This document shows, piece by piece, positions 36,301-45,210 of a DNA stretch of 55,641 nt (the first letter of the stretch is position 1; each line of letters begins with the position of its first letter). Source of the DNA: a virus; the IMG/VR virus record IMGVR_UViG_3300020478_000010, positions 1 through 55,641 of that record; one strand, written 5' to 3'. Below the pieces are notes generated by a model. It had not been told where the DNA came from. It worked only from the letters and a program-made list of their open reading frames with translations, and did no database searches. A program made the translations under genes and the position numbers.

Positions 36301-37369
36301 CAGTTGAGTCAATTGATATTGGTGTGGCTGCAATAGTTAATCCTGTAGTACCATCGTGTGTAAAAGTAATATCATTTCCTGCACCTAATGAAAGCACAGC
36401 AGAGTCTGATAATAATTTTACATCATTACCTAATATAGCATCTTTAGCTACAGATAATCCACCATCTGTTTGTAAAGAACCATCTGTGGTAGTTGTAGCA
36501 TCTGTAGTATTATCTGTTTTTATAATACCAGTAGATGTAATAGCACCTGAAGCAATAGTACCTAAACCACTAACATTACCACTTGTATCAAAAGTATAGT
36601 TGCCATCGGAAAATGTACCATCTATGGTTAGGTTACGAACTGTTCCTATATCTTTATTAGCATCTACAACCATAGCCTTACTAGCAGCAACAGTACCTGC
36701 AGTAATGCCATCAAGCATTTCTAATTCAGCTTCAGCTAACTCTGCACCTGAACCTAGTGTTAATGTTCCACCTACAGTTAAGTTACCTGCTACAGCTAAT
36801 GTAGAGTTAGCTACTGTAGAATTAGGAGTTAAAGTAAGATGTGTTACATAACTTCCTGCACTCGCTATATCATTACCTAATGTTAGTGTGCCACCATCAG
36901 CTATATTTAATTTCCATTCATCTCCTGCATCATCCCCTTCGTCAGCCATTAATGTAATAGCTAAACCTGCACCTTCAGTTGCAGCTATTTTTAGAGAATC
37001 AGTTGTAGTTTCATCATAACTAATTGCAACATTTGAATCTGAACCAAATATTAATTGTTCATCATCTATAATTAATATATCATCTGAAAACTTAAAATAG
37101 TCTTCGTCTTCCATCCATGTAAGCACACCATCATTGCTCTCTCCATCAAATGTAATTGCAATGTCTGTTCCTGATGTACCATCGCCAAGTGTGAGTGCTG
37201 TACCCAACATTTTAGTTATAGGACCACCTTCATTGGCAGTGCCATCGTGAGTGTGTCCACTACTTGCCTGAAAGGCTGCTAAGAGTTGGTCAAATTCATC
37301 ATTAGTATGTGCTGCAGTAATTGTATCGCCATCTGTATAAGATGATTGTCTTGTATACGTTGCTCCCAT
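33371..37369 (-). CDS. Long repeat-rich tail fibre
   Basis: A 1332-aa fibre. The N terminus (YTRQSSYTDGDTITAAHTNDEFDQLLAAF, split here as YTRQSSYTDGD and NDEFDQLLAAF; then HTHDGT) is a common attachment module of podovirus fibres. The shaft is Thr/Ser/Asp/Gly-rich with tandem repeats near residues 470-643, and the C-terminal part has KIADDAVGADQLASNAV-like repeats ending in a coiled segment. It would bind the host surface. No chaperone or peptidase domain is visible at the C terminus. Confidence 0.85.
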   Translation of the reverse strand: MGATYTRQSSYTDGDTITAAHTNDEFDQLLAAFQASSGHTHDGTANEGGPITKMLGTALTLGDGTSGTDIAITFDGESNDGVLTWMEDEDYFKFSDDILIIDDEQLIFGSDSNVAISYDETTTDSLKIAATEGAGLAITLMADEGDDAGDEWKLNIADGGTLTLGNDIASAGSYVTHLTLTPNSTVANSTLAVAGNLTVGGTLTLGSGAELAEAELEMLDGITAGTVAASKAMVVDANKDIGTVRNLTIDGTFSDGNYTFDTSGNVSGLGTIASGAITSTGIIKTDNTTDATTTTDGSLQTDGGLSVAKDAILGNDVKLLSDSAVLSLGAGNDITFTHDGTTGLTIAATPISIDSTGELHLNSTIGDIKLQDGGVDQIAFDLDGTAGEVIMKPAVDSDDLVISQYDGTEVIRIEDNASLGLVGNKLNIANSSSDVIFKPLTDAKDVILQQYDGNEVVRIADDRRLYFFDKGGEYISSDGTDFTLASGGAINLTATTDVVIPANVGVTFGTGEKIEGDNTDLTVTSGADINLTATSDINVPANIGMTFGDDGEKIEGDGTDLTIASSNDLHLTATTDINIPANVGLTLGNDGEKIEGDGTDLTIASSAKLNLTATSDIHVPNNVGIVFGGDSEKIEGDGTDLTISANNLTVDAAADINLDAGGADVILKDDGTQYAAFTNSSGNLIVKSGSTTAMTFSGADVTLAGDLTVSGTTTTVNSTTVNLNDHNIVLDSGNSTSAVVNGAGITIEGGSGTDATFLYSTSGPKFELKLGSDYEDLQVDQLIAASLDISGNIDVDGTTNLDVVDIDGAVDMATTLGVTGNLTLGAKLIMPDVTDAKILVSDGTSYEEVAVSGDVTIANTGAVTIASGAVETAMIAGDAITEAKIADDAVESEHLNNNVISGQTEITSGLADADELLYSDGGTLKKVGMDTLKTYFSPVAGSSSITTTGALDSGSITSNFGSINNGSSAITTTGTVTYGSLSDGTITITAFVDEDDMNSNSATLVPTQQSVKAYVDDNAGGMSNFILEDGDGTEVTVADGKEVKFVEGGGIDINWTDTSTGSDADPYDLTFTIKAAQTDITSIHATDLIIGEDSQTAVDFGTANEIDFKVDNAVRLTLTTGALRPETNNQIDLGTSSLEFKDAFFDGTVTSDAFAGPLTGDVTGNADTATALATGRTIAMTGDVAWTSASFDGSGNVTGSATIQADAVEQSMIADDAVGADQLAASAVVTASIVDDNVTQAKIADDAVGADQLASNAVVNASVASGAAIAFSKMANLTTGRALVSDGSGDVSVSDVTSTEVGYLDGVTSSIQTQIDAKATTDDATALAIALG
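35440..35960 (-). repeat. Tandem repeats inside the tail fibre gene
   Basis: About five tandem units of 36-40 codons with the core GEKIEGDGTDLTI, followed by LTAT-DI and PANVG. The DNA repeats are imperfect but clearly related (recurring CCATCNCCTTCTAT-type blocks). Such arrays change length by recombination and would alter fibre length. Confidence 0.85.
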
Positions 37370-39091
37370 TTATCTTCTTGCTCCTAACTGATATTCTAAT
37401 TGAAATCCTTTTAATGAGTATGGTGCTGTTGTAGCATTATCATTTACTCTTAATGCTACTGCAAAACCTGAACCCTCTACGGATTGTCTTAATAATGGTT
37501 GTGATGCACCCCCATACGTGGGCGTTCCATATGTTGATGTTCCATATATAGCAACCACATCTTCAGAATCTAATGGATATGCTGCGGGTCTTGCAGAATT
37601 TCTGTCTTCATAGTCATATCTTACAAACATATCAGCATTAATAGCTGATTCAGGTTTGTAGTTAACTATGACCCTTTGCATATGTTTTCTTATACCGGGG
37701 TCTCCAAAAGTTAAATCAGGACTTCTATACCTACCTGATACTTTTGTTCCATCAAAATCATTGCCCTTTTCTTGCCTGTATATATATCCGTCATACCCAC
37801 CATGTAAAACTAATACATTACCTGCTTCTACAAACGTATCTGTAGCAGATGGTTTTATCCCTTTTAATTCTGCAAACTCAAAGGTCTGACCTTTCATAAC
37901 GCAGATAACACCTCTTGTGTTATCTTCGGACGTCCCGTCTTTTGCAAAAAATATTCTATATTGCGTTTTATCAGGTATAACTATTGACTCAAATAGTGCC
38001 GCATCAACTAAATTTTCATCAAATATAGACTGCACATTTGCACTAATAGTTCCAAGTTCAACGTCCCCAATTCTTGCTGTACCTGCAACTGTACGTAATC
38101 CATCTGGTCCTAAAAATATTAAGTCACCTGCAAATTCTTGTATGGTATCTCCGTTTATACAACCGATATTTCTTGTGACAGGCGTTATTGCAAAATCACT
38201 TGAGGAACTTCCTGTTAGTTTAAAAATTCTGTTTTCGCAAAATATAAATAAATCATTACGAAAAGCTTTCATTCCTACAATAGTATCATCAATTTTTATA
38301 CTACCTGCACCACTACCACTATTAAATGCATCTTCATCAAAGGGCTGACTAAATACTAAGGTTTGTGGTGTGCTAGACATACCAGCATAGAACATATGTT
38401 CCCTAAATGCTGTTACAAATTTTGCACCTTCTACGCTTGATTCAGTAACATCTGTTGCTGAAAAAGATGTATTAAAAACTGTAGGGTCGTTTGTGCCATC
38501 TGTAACGATTATTTTATCATTACCATCAAAATTAAATCTTTCAAATGCGTATTTACTTGCATTAGTCCTGCCTGTGTCTCTTTGTGTCCAACTTTCAGAA
38601 ACTGCACTATTAACTATATGTGCTGCAGCAGTTGTAGAACTTTGTGCCCTTGTTACACCTGTAAAAGTTGTTGATGTAACACCTGTATAAGTAAATATTT
38701 CTGAGTCAATTTGTAATGTACCACTTGAACTAAACCCTGTTGTGCTATCTACAGTTATAGTTCCTGACCCTGACATTGTTGCACTTGATGTTATTGCAGA
38801 TGCTAATTCAGTTGAAGCTGAACTAAATATTTTTTCACCTCTTGCAGCAACAATATTATTATTAAAAAATGCTACCATCAAAACTTTTTCAGAACTAGTT
38901 GATGTTTGAGGTACGATATGATTTATATGTTTTCTAAAACCATTTATTCTTCTGTAGCCACCCTCTATATCAGGTTCAAAATTTAATAGCTCTATTGCTT
39001 GACCCGCTTGCATAATAAATGTTGAACGGCTTTTAATTAAACCTCCTTCACACACAAATGCTGAAGGTTGTGTTTGAGATAAATCTGGCAT
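37370..39091 (-). CDS. Tail tubular protein B-like (T7 gp12 type)
   Basis: A 573-aa protein. It begins PSAFVCEGGLIKSRSTF and contains NFEPDIEGGYRRINGF and later propeller-like repeats (AFRNDLFIFCENRIFKL, FLGPDGLRTV), as in the tail nozzle proteins of short-tailed phages. Residues about 104-162 form a Thr/Ser-rich module (GFSSSGTLQIDSE, TTFTGVTRA) also found in the upstream tail tube gene. It lies one base after that gene and before the fibre, as expected for gp12. Confidence 0.8.
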   Translation of the reverse strand: MPDLSQTQPSAFVCEGGLIKSRSTFIMQAGQAIELLNFEPDIEGGYRRINGFRKHINHIVPQTSTSSEKVLMVAFFNNNIVAARGEKIFSSASTELASAITSSATMSGSGTITVDSTTGFSSSGTLQIDSEIFTYTGVTSTTFTGVTRAQSSTTAAAHIVNSAVSESWTQRDTGRTNASKYAFERFNFDGNDKIIVTDGTNDPTVFNTSFSATDVTESSVEGAKFVTAFREHMFYAGMSSTPQTLVFSQPFDEDAFNSGSGAGSIKIDDTIVGMKAFRNDLFIFCENRIFKLTGSSSSDFAITPVTRNIGCINGDTIQEFAGDLIFLGPDGLRTVAGTARIGDVELGTISANVQSIFDENLVDAALFESIVIPDKTQYRIFFAKDGTSEDNTRGVICVMKGQTFEFAELKGIKPSATDTFVEAGNVLVLHGGYDGYIYRQEKGNDFDGTKVSGRYRSPDLTFGDPGIRKHMQRVIVNYKPESAINADMFVRYDYEDRNSARPAAYPLDSEDVVAIYGTSTYGTPTYGGASQPLLRQSVEGSGFAVALRVNDNATTAPYSLKGFQLEYQLGARR

Positions 39092-40029
39092 TATGAAGTT
39101 ACTTCACTAGTAAAGTATCCTGCCATGCTATCGGGTTTAAATATAACTGTAGAACGAACATATTGATACTTATTAACTAATAAACTTTGCATGTTTTTTA
39201 TGCCTTGTTCAAAACGAGCAAAATTTAATTGATATTGTTGAATTTCTCCTCTGTATTGATACGCATATGCTGTAGCACCATCTACAATTACTGGAGCAAA
39301 TCTATCGGGTATTGAAGTTGTATCACTATGTGCTGACAAACTAGATGAAAAAGTAAAATAGTCATACTTTAAAGCGTATGTTTTATTAGGAAAAGGATAT
39401 AATAAATAATTATTATCTAATGTTCTAATAACGTATAGAGGAACTCCTCCGTTATCAAACTCTGCTACTTGTACATCATCTGAATGAGCAGCGGCTGTAG
39501 TTGAATTAGCACCTCTTGTTACACCTGTAAAAGTTGTAGAAGTTGTGCCTGTATATGTTACTTGTTCATTTGCAATATGCAAAGTTCCAGAAGATGAAAA
39601 TCCTGTTGTGCTATTAACTGTAATTGTTGTAGCAGAATCTGTTAGTGAACCATCTAAATTAGTAGTAGTTACATCATCTTCCTGTGATATGTATTTATCA
39701 ACATACTCATTATAATTTAACATGGTAAGACTGCTACCACTTGTACCTAAATCTGTATCTTTAGCTATTCTAAATGTATTATAATCTGCATGTTTTGCAT
39801 CTGTAGGCAAAGAATATCTAACTGTGCCCGGAACTAAAGTTTCTGTTTTAGCCGAATGATTAAAAGGATAATTAAATTCTCTTTGATTAATATAACGTAT
39901 GGCTTCATTAACTGCATTTTGTGCTTGTGTTTGTATGCCTCTAGCACTCGTAAAGTTACTAGAAGTAAGTTGTACTTCATTCATTCTAGATAGAACGCTA
40001 TTAGTTAATGTAAGAAATGTTTCTGCCAT
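39091..40029 (-). CDS. Tail tubular protein A-like (T7 gp11 type)
   Basis: A 312-aa protein. The N-terminal helices (NSVLSRMNEVQL, NAVNEAIRYINQREFNYPF) and the PGTVRYSLPTDAKHADYNTF segment match head-to-tail adaptor/gatekeeper proteins of podoviruses. It carries an inserted module (residues about 125-183, GFSSSGTLHIANE, TTFTGVTRG) shared with the next gene. It should sit between portal and nozzle. Confidence 0.8.
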   Translation of the reverse strand: MAETFLTLTNSVLSRMNEVQLTSSNFTSARGIQTQAQNAVNEAIRYINQREFNYPFNHSAKTETLVPGTVRYSLPTDAKHADYNTFRIAKDTDLGTSGSSLTMLNYNEYVDKYISQEDDVTTTNLDGSLTDSATTITVNSTTGFSSSGTLHIANEQVTYTGTTSTTFTGVTRGANSTTAAAHSDDVQVAEFDNGGVPLYVIRTLDNNYLLYPFPNKTYALKYDYFTFSSSLSAHSDTTSIPDRFAPVIVDGATAYAYQYRGEIQQYQLNFARFEQGIKNMQSLLVNKYQYVRSTVIFKPDSMAGYFTSEVTS

Positions 40030-40040
40030 GGTTAATTCGT

Positions 40041-40072
40041 ATTAAAAGGGTGACAAGTTTCCCTGCCACCCT
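40041..40072 (-). terminator. Terminator after the capsid gene pair
   Basis: On the - strand AGGGTGGCA pairs with TGTCACCCT (nine pairs, one GU) around an eight-base loop, followed by TTTTAAT. The T-run is short, so read-through to the tail genes is likely. It would give higher message levels for the capsid pair upstream. Confidence 0.78.
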
Positions 40073-40087
40073 ATAAAAGTTAAGCCG

Positions 40088-40618
40088 TTAAGCTAATTGG
40101 TCTCTATCGACTTCGTCAGGCTTATCGTCTAATCCATGCCCTGCTAAATCAATAACAGTTGCATAGACTCTGAGTCTACCTGTAGCTGGAGCAGCACCTG
40201 CAATCGTACAATCAATAGTATCAGTAGTAGTGATAAATTGAGTGTAAGTTGAAGCTGCACTTCCTACAACAGTGTTAGTTTGACCATTAGTTCCTGCCGC
40301 ACAAAAACCTGTAGAGGTTATATCTGCACCATCAATAATGTCATCACCACCACCAAAGTCCATGTCAAGAGTACAACTTGAAGTAAATGCTTTCATTACT
40401 TCTGCACCTGAATTTAAGACTAAAGTGTTTGCAGGGATTTCTAACACCTGAAAGACATCTCCGTCTGAAAAGCTACCACCTGCTGCTACTAACGCATCAA
40501 TATCAAGGTAAGCCTCAATATTTCTCATAACATTAGTATTCTTAGATGATGGCATAGCCACGATAGAGTCGGAAGATACACCAGTGGTATCTTTAGAAGT
40601 TAAATCATAAGTTGCCAT
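40088..40618 (-). CDS. Putative capsid decoration protein
   Basis: A 176-aa beta-rich, Thr/Asp/Ala-rich protein directly after the major capsid gene and before a terminator. It contains VFQVLEIPANTLVLNSGAEV, a pattern I recall from head-associated proteins of marine phages. Probably an abundant head protein made together with the capsid. Confidence 0.68.
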   Translation of the reverse strand: MATYDLTSKDTTGVSSDSIVAMPSSKNTNVMRNIEAYLDIDALVAAGGSFSDGDVFQVLEIPANTLVLNSGAEVMKAFTSSCTLDMDFGGGDDIIDGADITSTGFCAAGTNGQTNTVVGSAASTYTQFITTTDTIDCTIAGAAPATGRLRVYATVIDLAGHGLDDKPDEVDRDQLA

Positions 40619-40628
40619 TTATACCTCC

Positions 40629-41702
40629 CTACGCTACGTTGTATTTAGCAGTTGCGATTGCTTCAGGTCGAAGAATCTTTCTGCCATATAAATGCATTCC
40701 ACGAACAATGTCCGCAAAAGAATCCGGGTCTCTATAAGACTCAGTCTTTGTAATCTGAGAAGCCGAAGCTATAGCAGATGAATGCCCTGCCACGATAACA
40801 CCATAGTTACTATTTTGGTTTGCAGAACCTGAAGTTCCCGGACCTGTACCAACTGAAGGTAAGTTATTTGACATATAGATATCAAAGCCGTGAAGCTGAC
40901 CAACAGCTAAACCTGACCTTAATCCACCTGACTCACCGAAGTCTGCATTGAGAAGTCTTGAGTCTTCATCTTTGAGAACTTCAATAAATGTTGGATGTAG
41001 GACAAGCCATCTGCCATCTGAATCCACGAACTGAGTATCAAGCAATCTAGCCATTCTAGCAATAACCTGTAAAGGTGTTGCTGTAGCAGTTGCTTGTGCA
41101 GTTGCACCGCCCATTCTTGGTGCAAGTGGAATAGAGTGGTCGCCTGCACTAGAAGTTGTGATGTTGCTAAAGCTATCTTTTCTTAGCTTCATGGAAGTCA
41201 ACAATTCATCAGAACCTGCTGTTGATACTGCTTTTGTGCCGCTAACGACATCATTTGCAGTTCCAGCTAAAGAACTAATTGATGCTTGCTTGAAACCAGA
41301 TAAGTAACCAAGAACTTCCATATCATGTTGGTCTTTAAGTCTATATCCTGCTCTATCTGATGCAAGAGACTCAAAGTTTACATGACTATGTGCTTCTTCG
41401 ATATCATCTATTTTAAATGCAAAATAATTTGCTTTGTCAACGACAAGAGAAAAATCTTCGTCGTCGAGGTCTTGTGGTTGAATGTTTACGCCACGGGCGT
41501 ATTCCTTCACGGTGATTTCTGGTTCTTTAATAATCTTAACAGTATCACCAAAGTTTGCAATTTCTCCGAAGTAATCACTATTAGTAATTGATTCAGCTAC
41601 GGAAGATTTGCGGAAAGCCTGCTGAACTTTCTGGGAATAAATAATTGGACTGAAATTACCATTAGGTAGATTCCCGTATCCAGCAGCAGTTTTAAAAGCC
41701 AT
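40629..41702 (-). CDS. Major capsid protein
   Basis: A 357-aa protein with features of HK97-fold capsids of short-tailed phages: a flexible N terminus (NLPNGNFSPIIYSQKVQQAF), FGDTVKIIKEPEITVKEY, and a late domain with GRWLVLHPTFIEVLKDE and HGFDIYMSNNLPSV. It follows portal and scaffold in order, has GAGGAG eight bases before ATG, an own promoter at 41873 and a terminator after its partner gene. All of this fits the most abundant virion protein. Confidence 0.92.
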   Translation of the reverse strand: MAFKTAAGYGNLPNGNFSPIIYSQKVQQAFRKSSVAESITNSDYFGEIANFGDTVKIIKEPEITVKEYARGVNIQPQDLDDEDFSLVVDKANYFAFKIDDIEEAHSHVNFESLASDRAGYRLKDQHDMEVLGYLSGFKQASISSLAGTANDVVSGTKAVSTAGSDELLTSMKLRKDSFSNITTSSAGDHSIPLAPRMGGATAQATATATPLQVIARMARLLDTQFVDSDGRWLVLHPTFIEVLKDEDSRLLNADFGESGGLRSGLAVGQLHGFDIYMSNNLPSVGTGPGTSGSANQNSNYGVIVAGHSSAIASASQITKTESYRDPDSFADIVRGMHLYGRKILRPEAIATAKYNVA

Positions 41703-41866
41703 AATATTTCTCCTCGGGCTATAATACTACAATTTCTGAACACATATGAAAGACCAGACGTACAGGTATCCGAAAGGGGCTGAACAAAACTGGGTAGTTT
41801 CTCAGAGTCTAAAATCGTTTTTATGTAGGGTAAGAGTAGTCGTCCAATGAACGAGGTCTATTGTGA
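41703..41866 (-). promoter_or_regulatory. Long 5' leader of the capsid message
   Basis: About 160 bases lie between the expected start of transcription and the capsid ATG, with no open frame. A small hairpin (AAACT-ACCC-AGTTT) and two GTTCAG copies are seen; the rest shows no strong fold by eye. Leaders of this length often add stability to capsid messages. Confidence 0.45.
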
Positions 41867-41872
41867 TACTAT

Positions 41873-41900
41873 ATTTTACCACATTTTTCTACATTTGCAA
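41873..41900 (-). promoter_or_regulatory. Second-family promoter before the capsid gene
   Basis: On the - strand TTGCAA (41900-41895) is followed after 16 bases by TAAAAT (41878-41873). The GGTAAAA core, placed 14 bases after the -35, resembles the copy at 55144. It lies in the gap between the scaffold stop and the capsid gene, where an extra capsid promoter is expected. Confidence 0.65.
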
Positions 41901-41909
41901 AGAAAAAAA

Positions 41910-42773
41910 TTAAGTAGCAGGTCTACTTACGTCATAAATAAAGTCTCCTGACCTTATTGCAGACATAATTGCATCCTCATTTTTTTCAAACTGTTGAGCT
42001 GTCATCTTAGCAACTTGCGATTCTTTAAATTGATTTGACTGCTTATCTTTAGTAGGTGCAGGACTTGCAGAAGCCCCTTTTGATACGGCTTTTGCAGCAT
42101 CTTTATTACTAAAAGTTTTTTTAGTTTGCGTCATACCCATATCAGATTTATACAAATCAATCGCTCTTGCAGCAGCTTTTGCATCACTATCGTTTTCATA
42201 TAGTGCCTGTTGTATAAGCTTTGGTTGAGTTTCAACCCAATCATGAAACTTTTGGTCATTTCTAATATCATCAAAATCAGGATGAGATGACATAAGCTCT
42301 ACTTCTGCTCTAGCTCTGTCTGCATATGCTTCTTTTTCAGCTATAATTTTCATGCGTTCTTCTAACGAAGAATCCAATTCTTTTGCTTTTTTAGTTGCAA
42401 TAGTTTCTATAACTTGTGCAACATCAGGATACTTTGATGACCAAGCAGCCAATTCTTCTTCAGATTTAGGCATTTTAATTTCTTTATTAACTGTGCTTGC
42501 AACTTGTTCTTTTAGTTTAAGTATTTCTTTTTTATAGTCGTCTTCTTTTTGTTGAGTGTATCTGCGTAAATCGCCATATCTCTTTTTAAATGTTTTTTCT
42601 TCAGGATTTAAAGAGTCTGTTTCTTCAGCATCTTTCTTTTCTTCTTCTTCCTGTTGCAATGTCGCATCTCTTTCAGCGACTAATGTTTTTAAATTCTCTT
42701 CTTCAGAGTTATCATTACGTTTATATTTAATAGGTTTTTTTACTATTTCTTTTTTAACAGCCTGTTCAGCCAT
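41910..42773 (-). CDS. Capsid scaffolding protein
   Basis: A 287-aa, highly charged, helical protein rich in Glu, Lys and Ala, with long coiled-coil stretches (EEEEKKDAEETD, KKRYGDLRRYTQQKEDDYKKE). It lies directly upstream of the major capsid gene, the classic scaffold position, and its length fits T7 gp9 (about 300 aa). The C-terminal helix may bind capsid. Confidence 0.85.
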   Translation of the reverse strand: MAEQAVKKEIVKKPIKYKRNDNSEEENLKTLVAERDATLQQEEEEKKDAEETDSLNPEEKTFKKRYGDLRRYTQQKEDDYKKEILKLKEQVASTVNKEIKMPKSEEELAAWSSKYPDVAQVIETIATKKAKELDSSLEERMKIIAEKEAYADRARAEVELMSSHPDFDDIRNDQKFHDWVETQPKLIQQALYENDSDAKAAARAIDLYKSDMGMTQTKKTFSNKDAAKAVSKGASASPAPTKDKQSNQFKESQVAKMTAQQFEKNEDAIMSAIRSGDFIYDVSRPAT

Positions 42774-42851
42774 AGTCTTCTCCTCTTTAGAGCCACCAGT
42801 TGCCTGTTAGGGGTGATGGGTAGCCAAAGTACGACCTAAGTCGTGAAAGTA

Positions 42852-45005
42852 TTATATGTCTTTAGAAACAAAAAGTCCAGTAATAAAAAACTGTACAGTT
42901 CTAAAGTAGTAATTTAATCTCAGTTTTAAACCCTTTTTAAGTCCTCTGCCAAAAGAAACAAAGTCCTTAAACTCTTGATAAAATTGTGACGCAGTATCTT
43001 GTTCAACGTGTTTGCCTGCTAAGTACCTATAACCACGTCTAAATGCTTCACCATACCATTTACCATGATATGTTTTTTCGCACCATATCTCTGCTTTAGC
43101 TTTTTCCATTGGACTAAAGCCACCATTAGCTACACCATGTGTTGCAATAACACATTTTTCATCTTTTTCTTGTTTTTCTTCTTTCTCTTCTTTGCCAAGA
43201 TTAACCCCTAATATTTTTCCGCCTGTGCCTGTTGTAATAGTAACCGGCTTAGAATCTTCATGTTTAGATTCTATTGTAGTGCCTTGGACTGGGTCTCGTT
43301 TAACCACAGTTCTAGGCTCAGGTTCAGGTTTAGGTTTTATTGGAGCACCATAGTCTTCGTCTCTGTAGGGCGTGTATGGTTCTTCAGCTTGTTGGGCTAA
43401 AATTTGTTGAGTTTGTGTATTTACTTCTTCTCCCGGAAAAGAACCTTCATCAACTTTTTTAGATAACGCTTCATCAATACTAATTTCTTCAGGCGGAGCT
43501 TCTTTTCTTGCTTTAGCAACGTCACTTTGATAATATCGTTTAACCGCTTCGTCTATTGGTCTAGTGCCATCAGGTCGTTCTGCATTGTTAAATAAAAATC
43601 CGGGTAAACCAAATGAACCAAGAGGTGTGTTGGCTTTAATATTACCCCCTTGTATATATAGTGCTATTTCTTCAGGTGTAGTAAACCCTGCAGCAATAGC
43701 TTGTGTTACAGCACTATCGTAACTTCTGTCCATATCTGCACGTGCCTGTGCCATACTTTGGGGTGACGTAGCATCATCTCTTGGGTCGACTTTTGGAGGT
43801 TCAACTAAAGGAGCCAGTGTTGTTGTAACTTTAGGAGCTTCAGGTGCACCATCATCTTCTTCAGGATTAATAATATCAGTATAACTTCCTACATTAGGTG
43901 CAACAATAGGTGCATTAGGATTTGTTACTGGAGCATAAGCAAGTGTCAGAGGATTAGATGGAGGATAAGGCAGATAAGGGTAGGGGCTCATGTAACCGGG
44001 AAAAGGACCCATTCCCGGAAGGGCATTAACGCGTCGGGTGTTGTTTGTGTTTGATGTGTTAACCAAACCTTTATTTGCTTTTTTTATACCAGTATCGTAA
44101 TTAATCTGTCCAGAGTTCTCCATTTCTGATAATCCCATAAGAGCTTCTCGTCTTAGTCCTTCATATGTACCAAGTCCATGATATCGTACAACATTAGCAG
44201 GAACGACTAACTCACCTTCACTCATCAACACATGCTGGTCATCAGCTACTTCATCTGCTGTTGCTCCCGGAGGTGGGTCTTTTGGTGTACCCATAGAAGC
44301 TTCTTCATAAGCTGGCATAGGAGAACTACCAAGTCCAATAACAACAGACATGCCTTCTTTATCTGTTTTTGTTCCGCCACGTTTTGCCATCATTGGTTTT
44401 TCAGGTGGCATCATATCTAAAGCAGGAGCAGCTAAACCTTGAGCTCCTTGTGCTACAAGACTATCTGATGTAAGAGGAGCAGGGGGAGCAGGAGAAGTAG
44501 GGGGAGTAGGGGGAGTAGGAGGTTTCTGCGCCTGTTTTTTTTGACTTTGTTGCATTACAAGTTGTATTGCTTCATCTCTTGGGTCAGTTCCCGGTCCTGC
44601 CTTTGGTTTTGGAACAGGTGGGGGTGGCATTAATGTAGCAGGATTACCTGCTTTTGGTGCATTACCTTGCGGTGCAGCCTGTGCTTCTGTCATTGGGTTT
44701 GCCATTATCTCTCCTCCTCTGGCTTTTCTCTGTGGTACAATATCACTTAGTGCCTTTGAAAATGCTGTAGGGTCTAGCCCTTCAGGCACTAATAGTGCAT
44801 CACCTAATTCTTCTGCTTTTTTTATAGCTTCTTTATCTTTTAATTTATAAAGTTTTCCATCTTCTCCCATACGAATAGTTGGTACTAAATACATTTTACC
44901 ATCTATTTCTACATCAATGGTTCTCATGGTTTCATTATCATCAGTCATTGGTGTACTAGGGTCAAAAGCCCTTTTTAACCAAGATGGTAATTTATCATTT
45001 GCCAT
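42852..45005 (-). CDS. Proline-rich portal-region protein
   Basis: A 717-aa protein. After a short folded N terminus (LPSWLKRAFDPSTP, EIDGKMYLVPTIRMGEDGK, ALLVPEGLDP) comes a long proline/alanine-rich disordered region. The C terminus has CVIATHGVANGGFSPMEKA and WYGEAFRRGYRYLAGK, like the Cys-Ile-Ala-Thr motif region seen in some phage proteins. It is probably a head-internal or assembly protein; no enzyme is evident. It overlaps the gene before it by 11 bases. Confidence 0.68.
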   Translation of the reverse strand: MANDKLPSWLKRAFDPSTPMTDDNETMRTIDVEIDGKMYLVPTIRMGEDGKLYKLKDKEAIKKAEELGDALLVPEGLDPTAFSKALSDIVPQRKARGGEIMANPMTEAQAAPQGNAPKAGNPATLMPPPPVPKPKAGPGTDPRDEAIQLVMQQSQKKQAQKPPTPPTPPTSPAPPAPLTSDSLVAQGAQGLAAPALDMMPPEKPMMAKRGGTKTDKEGMSVVIGLGSSPMPAYEEASMGTPKDPPPGATADEVADDQHVLMSEGELVVPANVVRYHGLGTYEGLRREALMGLSEMENSGQINYDTGIKKANKGLVNTSNTNNTRRVNALPGMGPFPGYMSPYPYLPYPPSNPLTLAYAPVTNPNAPIVAPNVGSYTDIINPEEDDGAPEAPKVTTTLAPLVEPPKVDPRDDATSPQSMAQARADMDRSYDSAVTQAIAAGFTTPEEIALYIQGGNIKANTPLGSFGLPGFLFNNAERPDGTRPIDEAVKRYYQSDVAKARKEAPPEEISIDEALSKKVDEGSFPGEEVNTQTQQILAQQAEEPYTPYRDEDYGAPIKPKPEPEPRTVVKRDPVQGTTIESKHEDSKPVTITTGTGGKILGVNLGKEEKEEKQEKDEKCVIATHGVANGGFSPMEKAKAEIWCEKTYHGKWYGEAFRRGYRYLAGKHVEQDTASQFYQEFKDFVSFGRGLKKGLKLRLNYYFRTVQFFITGLFVSKDI

Positions 45006-45210
45006 TTGCTAATACTTCATCTCGTAGAGTCTTTAATCTTTTTAATTCTCTAATTGCACCTTGTGCCATGTGAACTTCTCTAATATCTTCTGTCTGTTCT
45101 AGCACCTTGTGCATATCTTCTATACGTGACTCCATATATATCTCTAATGAGTCCATATTCTTTTTTATATTTACAAACGACGCTAATTTACGTGCAACAT
45201 CTACTATCAT
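44995..45210 (-). CDS. Small coiled-coil protein next to portal
   Basis: A 71-aa, almost fully helical protein (IYMESRIEDMHKVLEQ, AIRELKRLKTLRDEVL). It overlaps the portal gene by four bases and the next gene by 11. Probably a head assembly helper; function unknown. Confidence 0.65.
   Translation of the reverse strand: MIVDVARKLASFVNIKKNMDSLEIYMESRIEDMHKVLEQTEDIREVHMAQGAIRELKRLKTLRDEVLANGK

Noticed and set aside
33371-37369. A diversity-generating retroelement acting on the fibre
   Set aside because: No reverse transcriptase and no template/variable repeat pair were found; the repeats are tandem shaft repeats.
44050-44080. A further early promoter on the - strand (TTTGGTTAA)
   Set aside because: It lies inside the 717-aa gene and has no -10 at the right distance.
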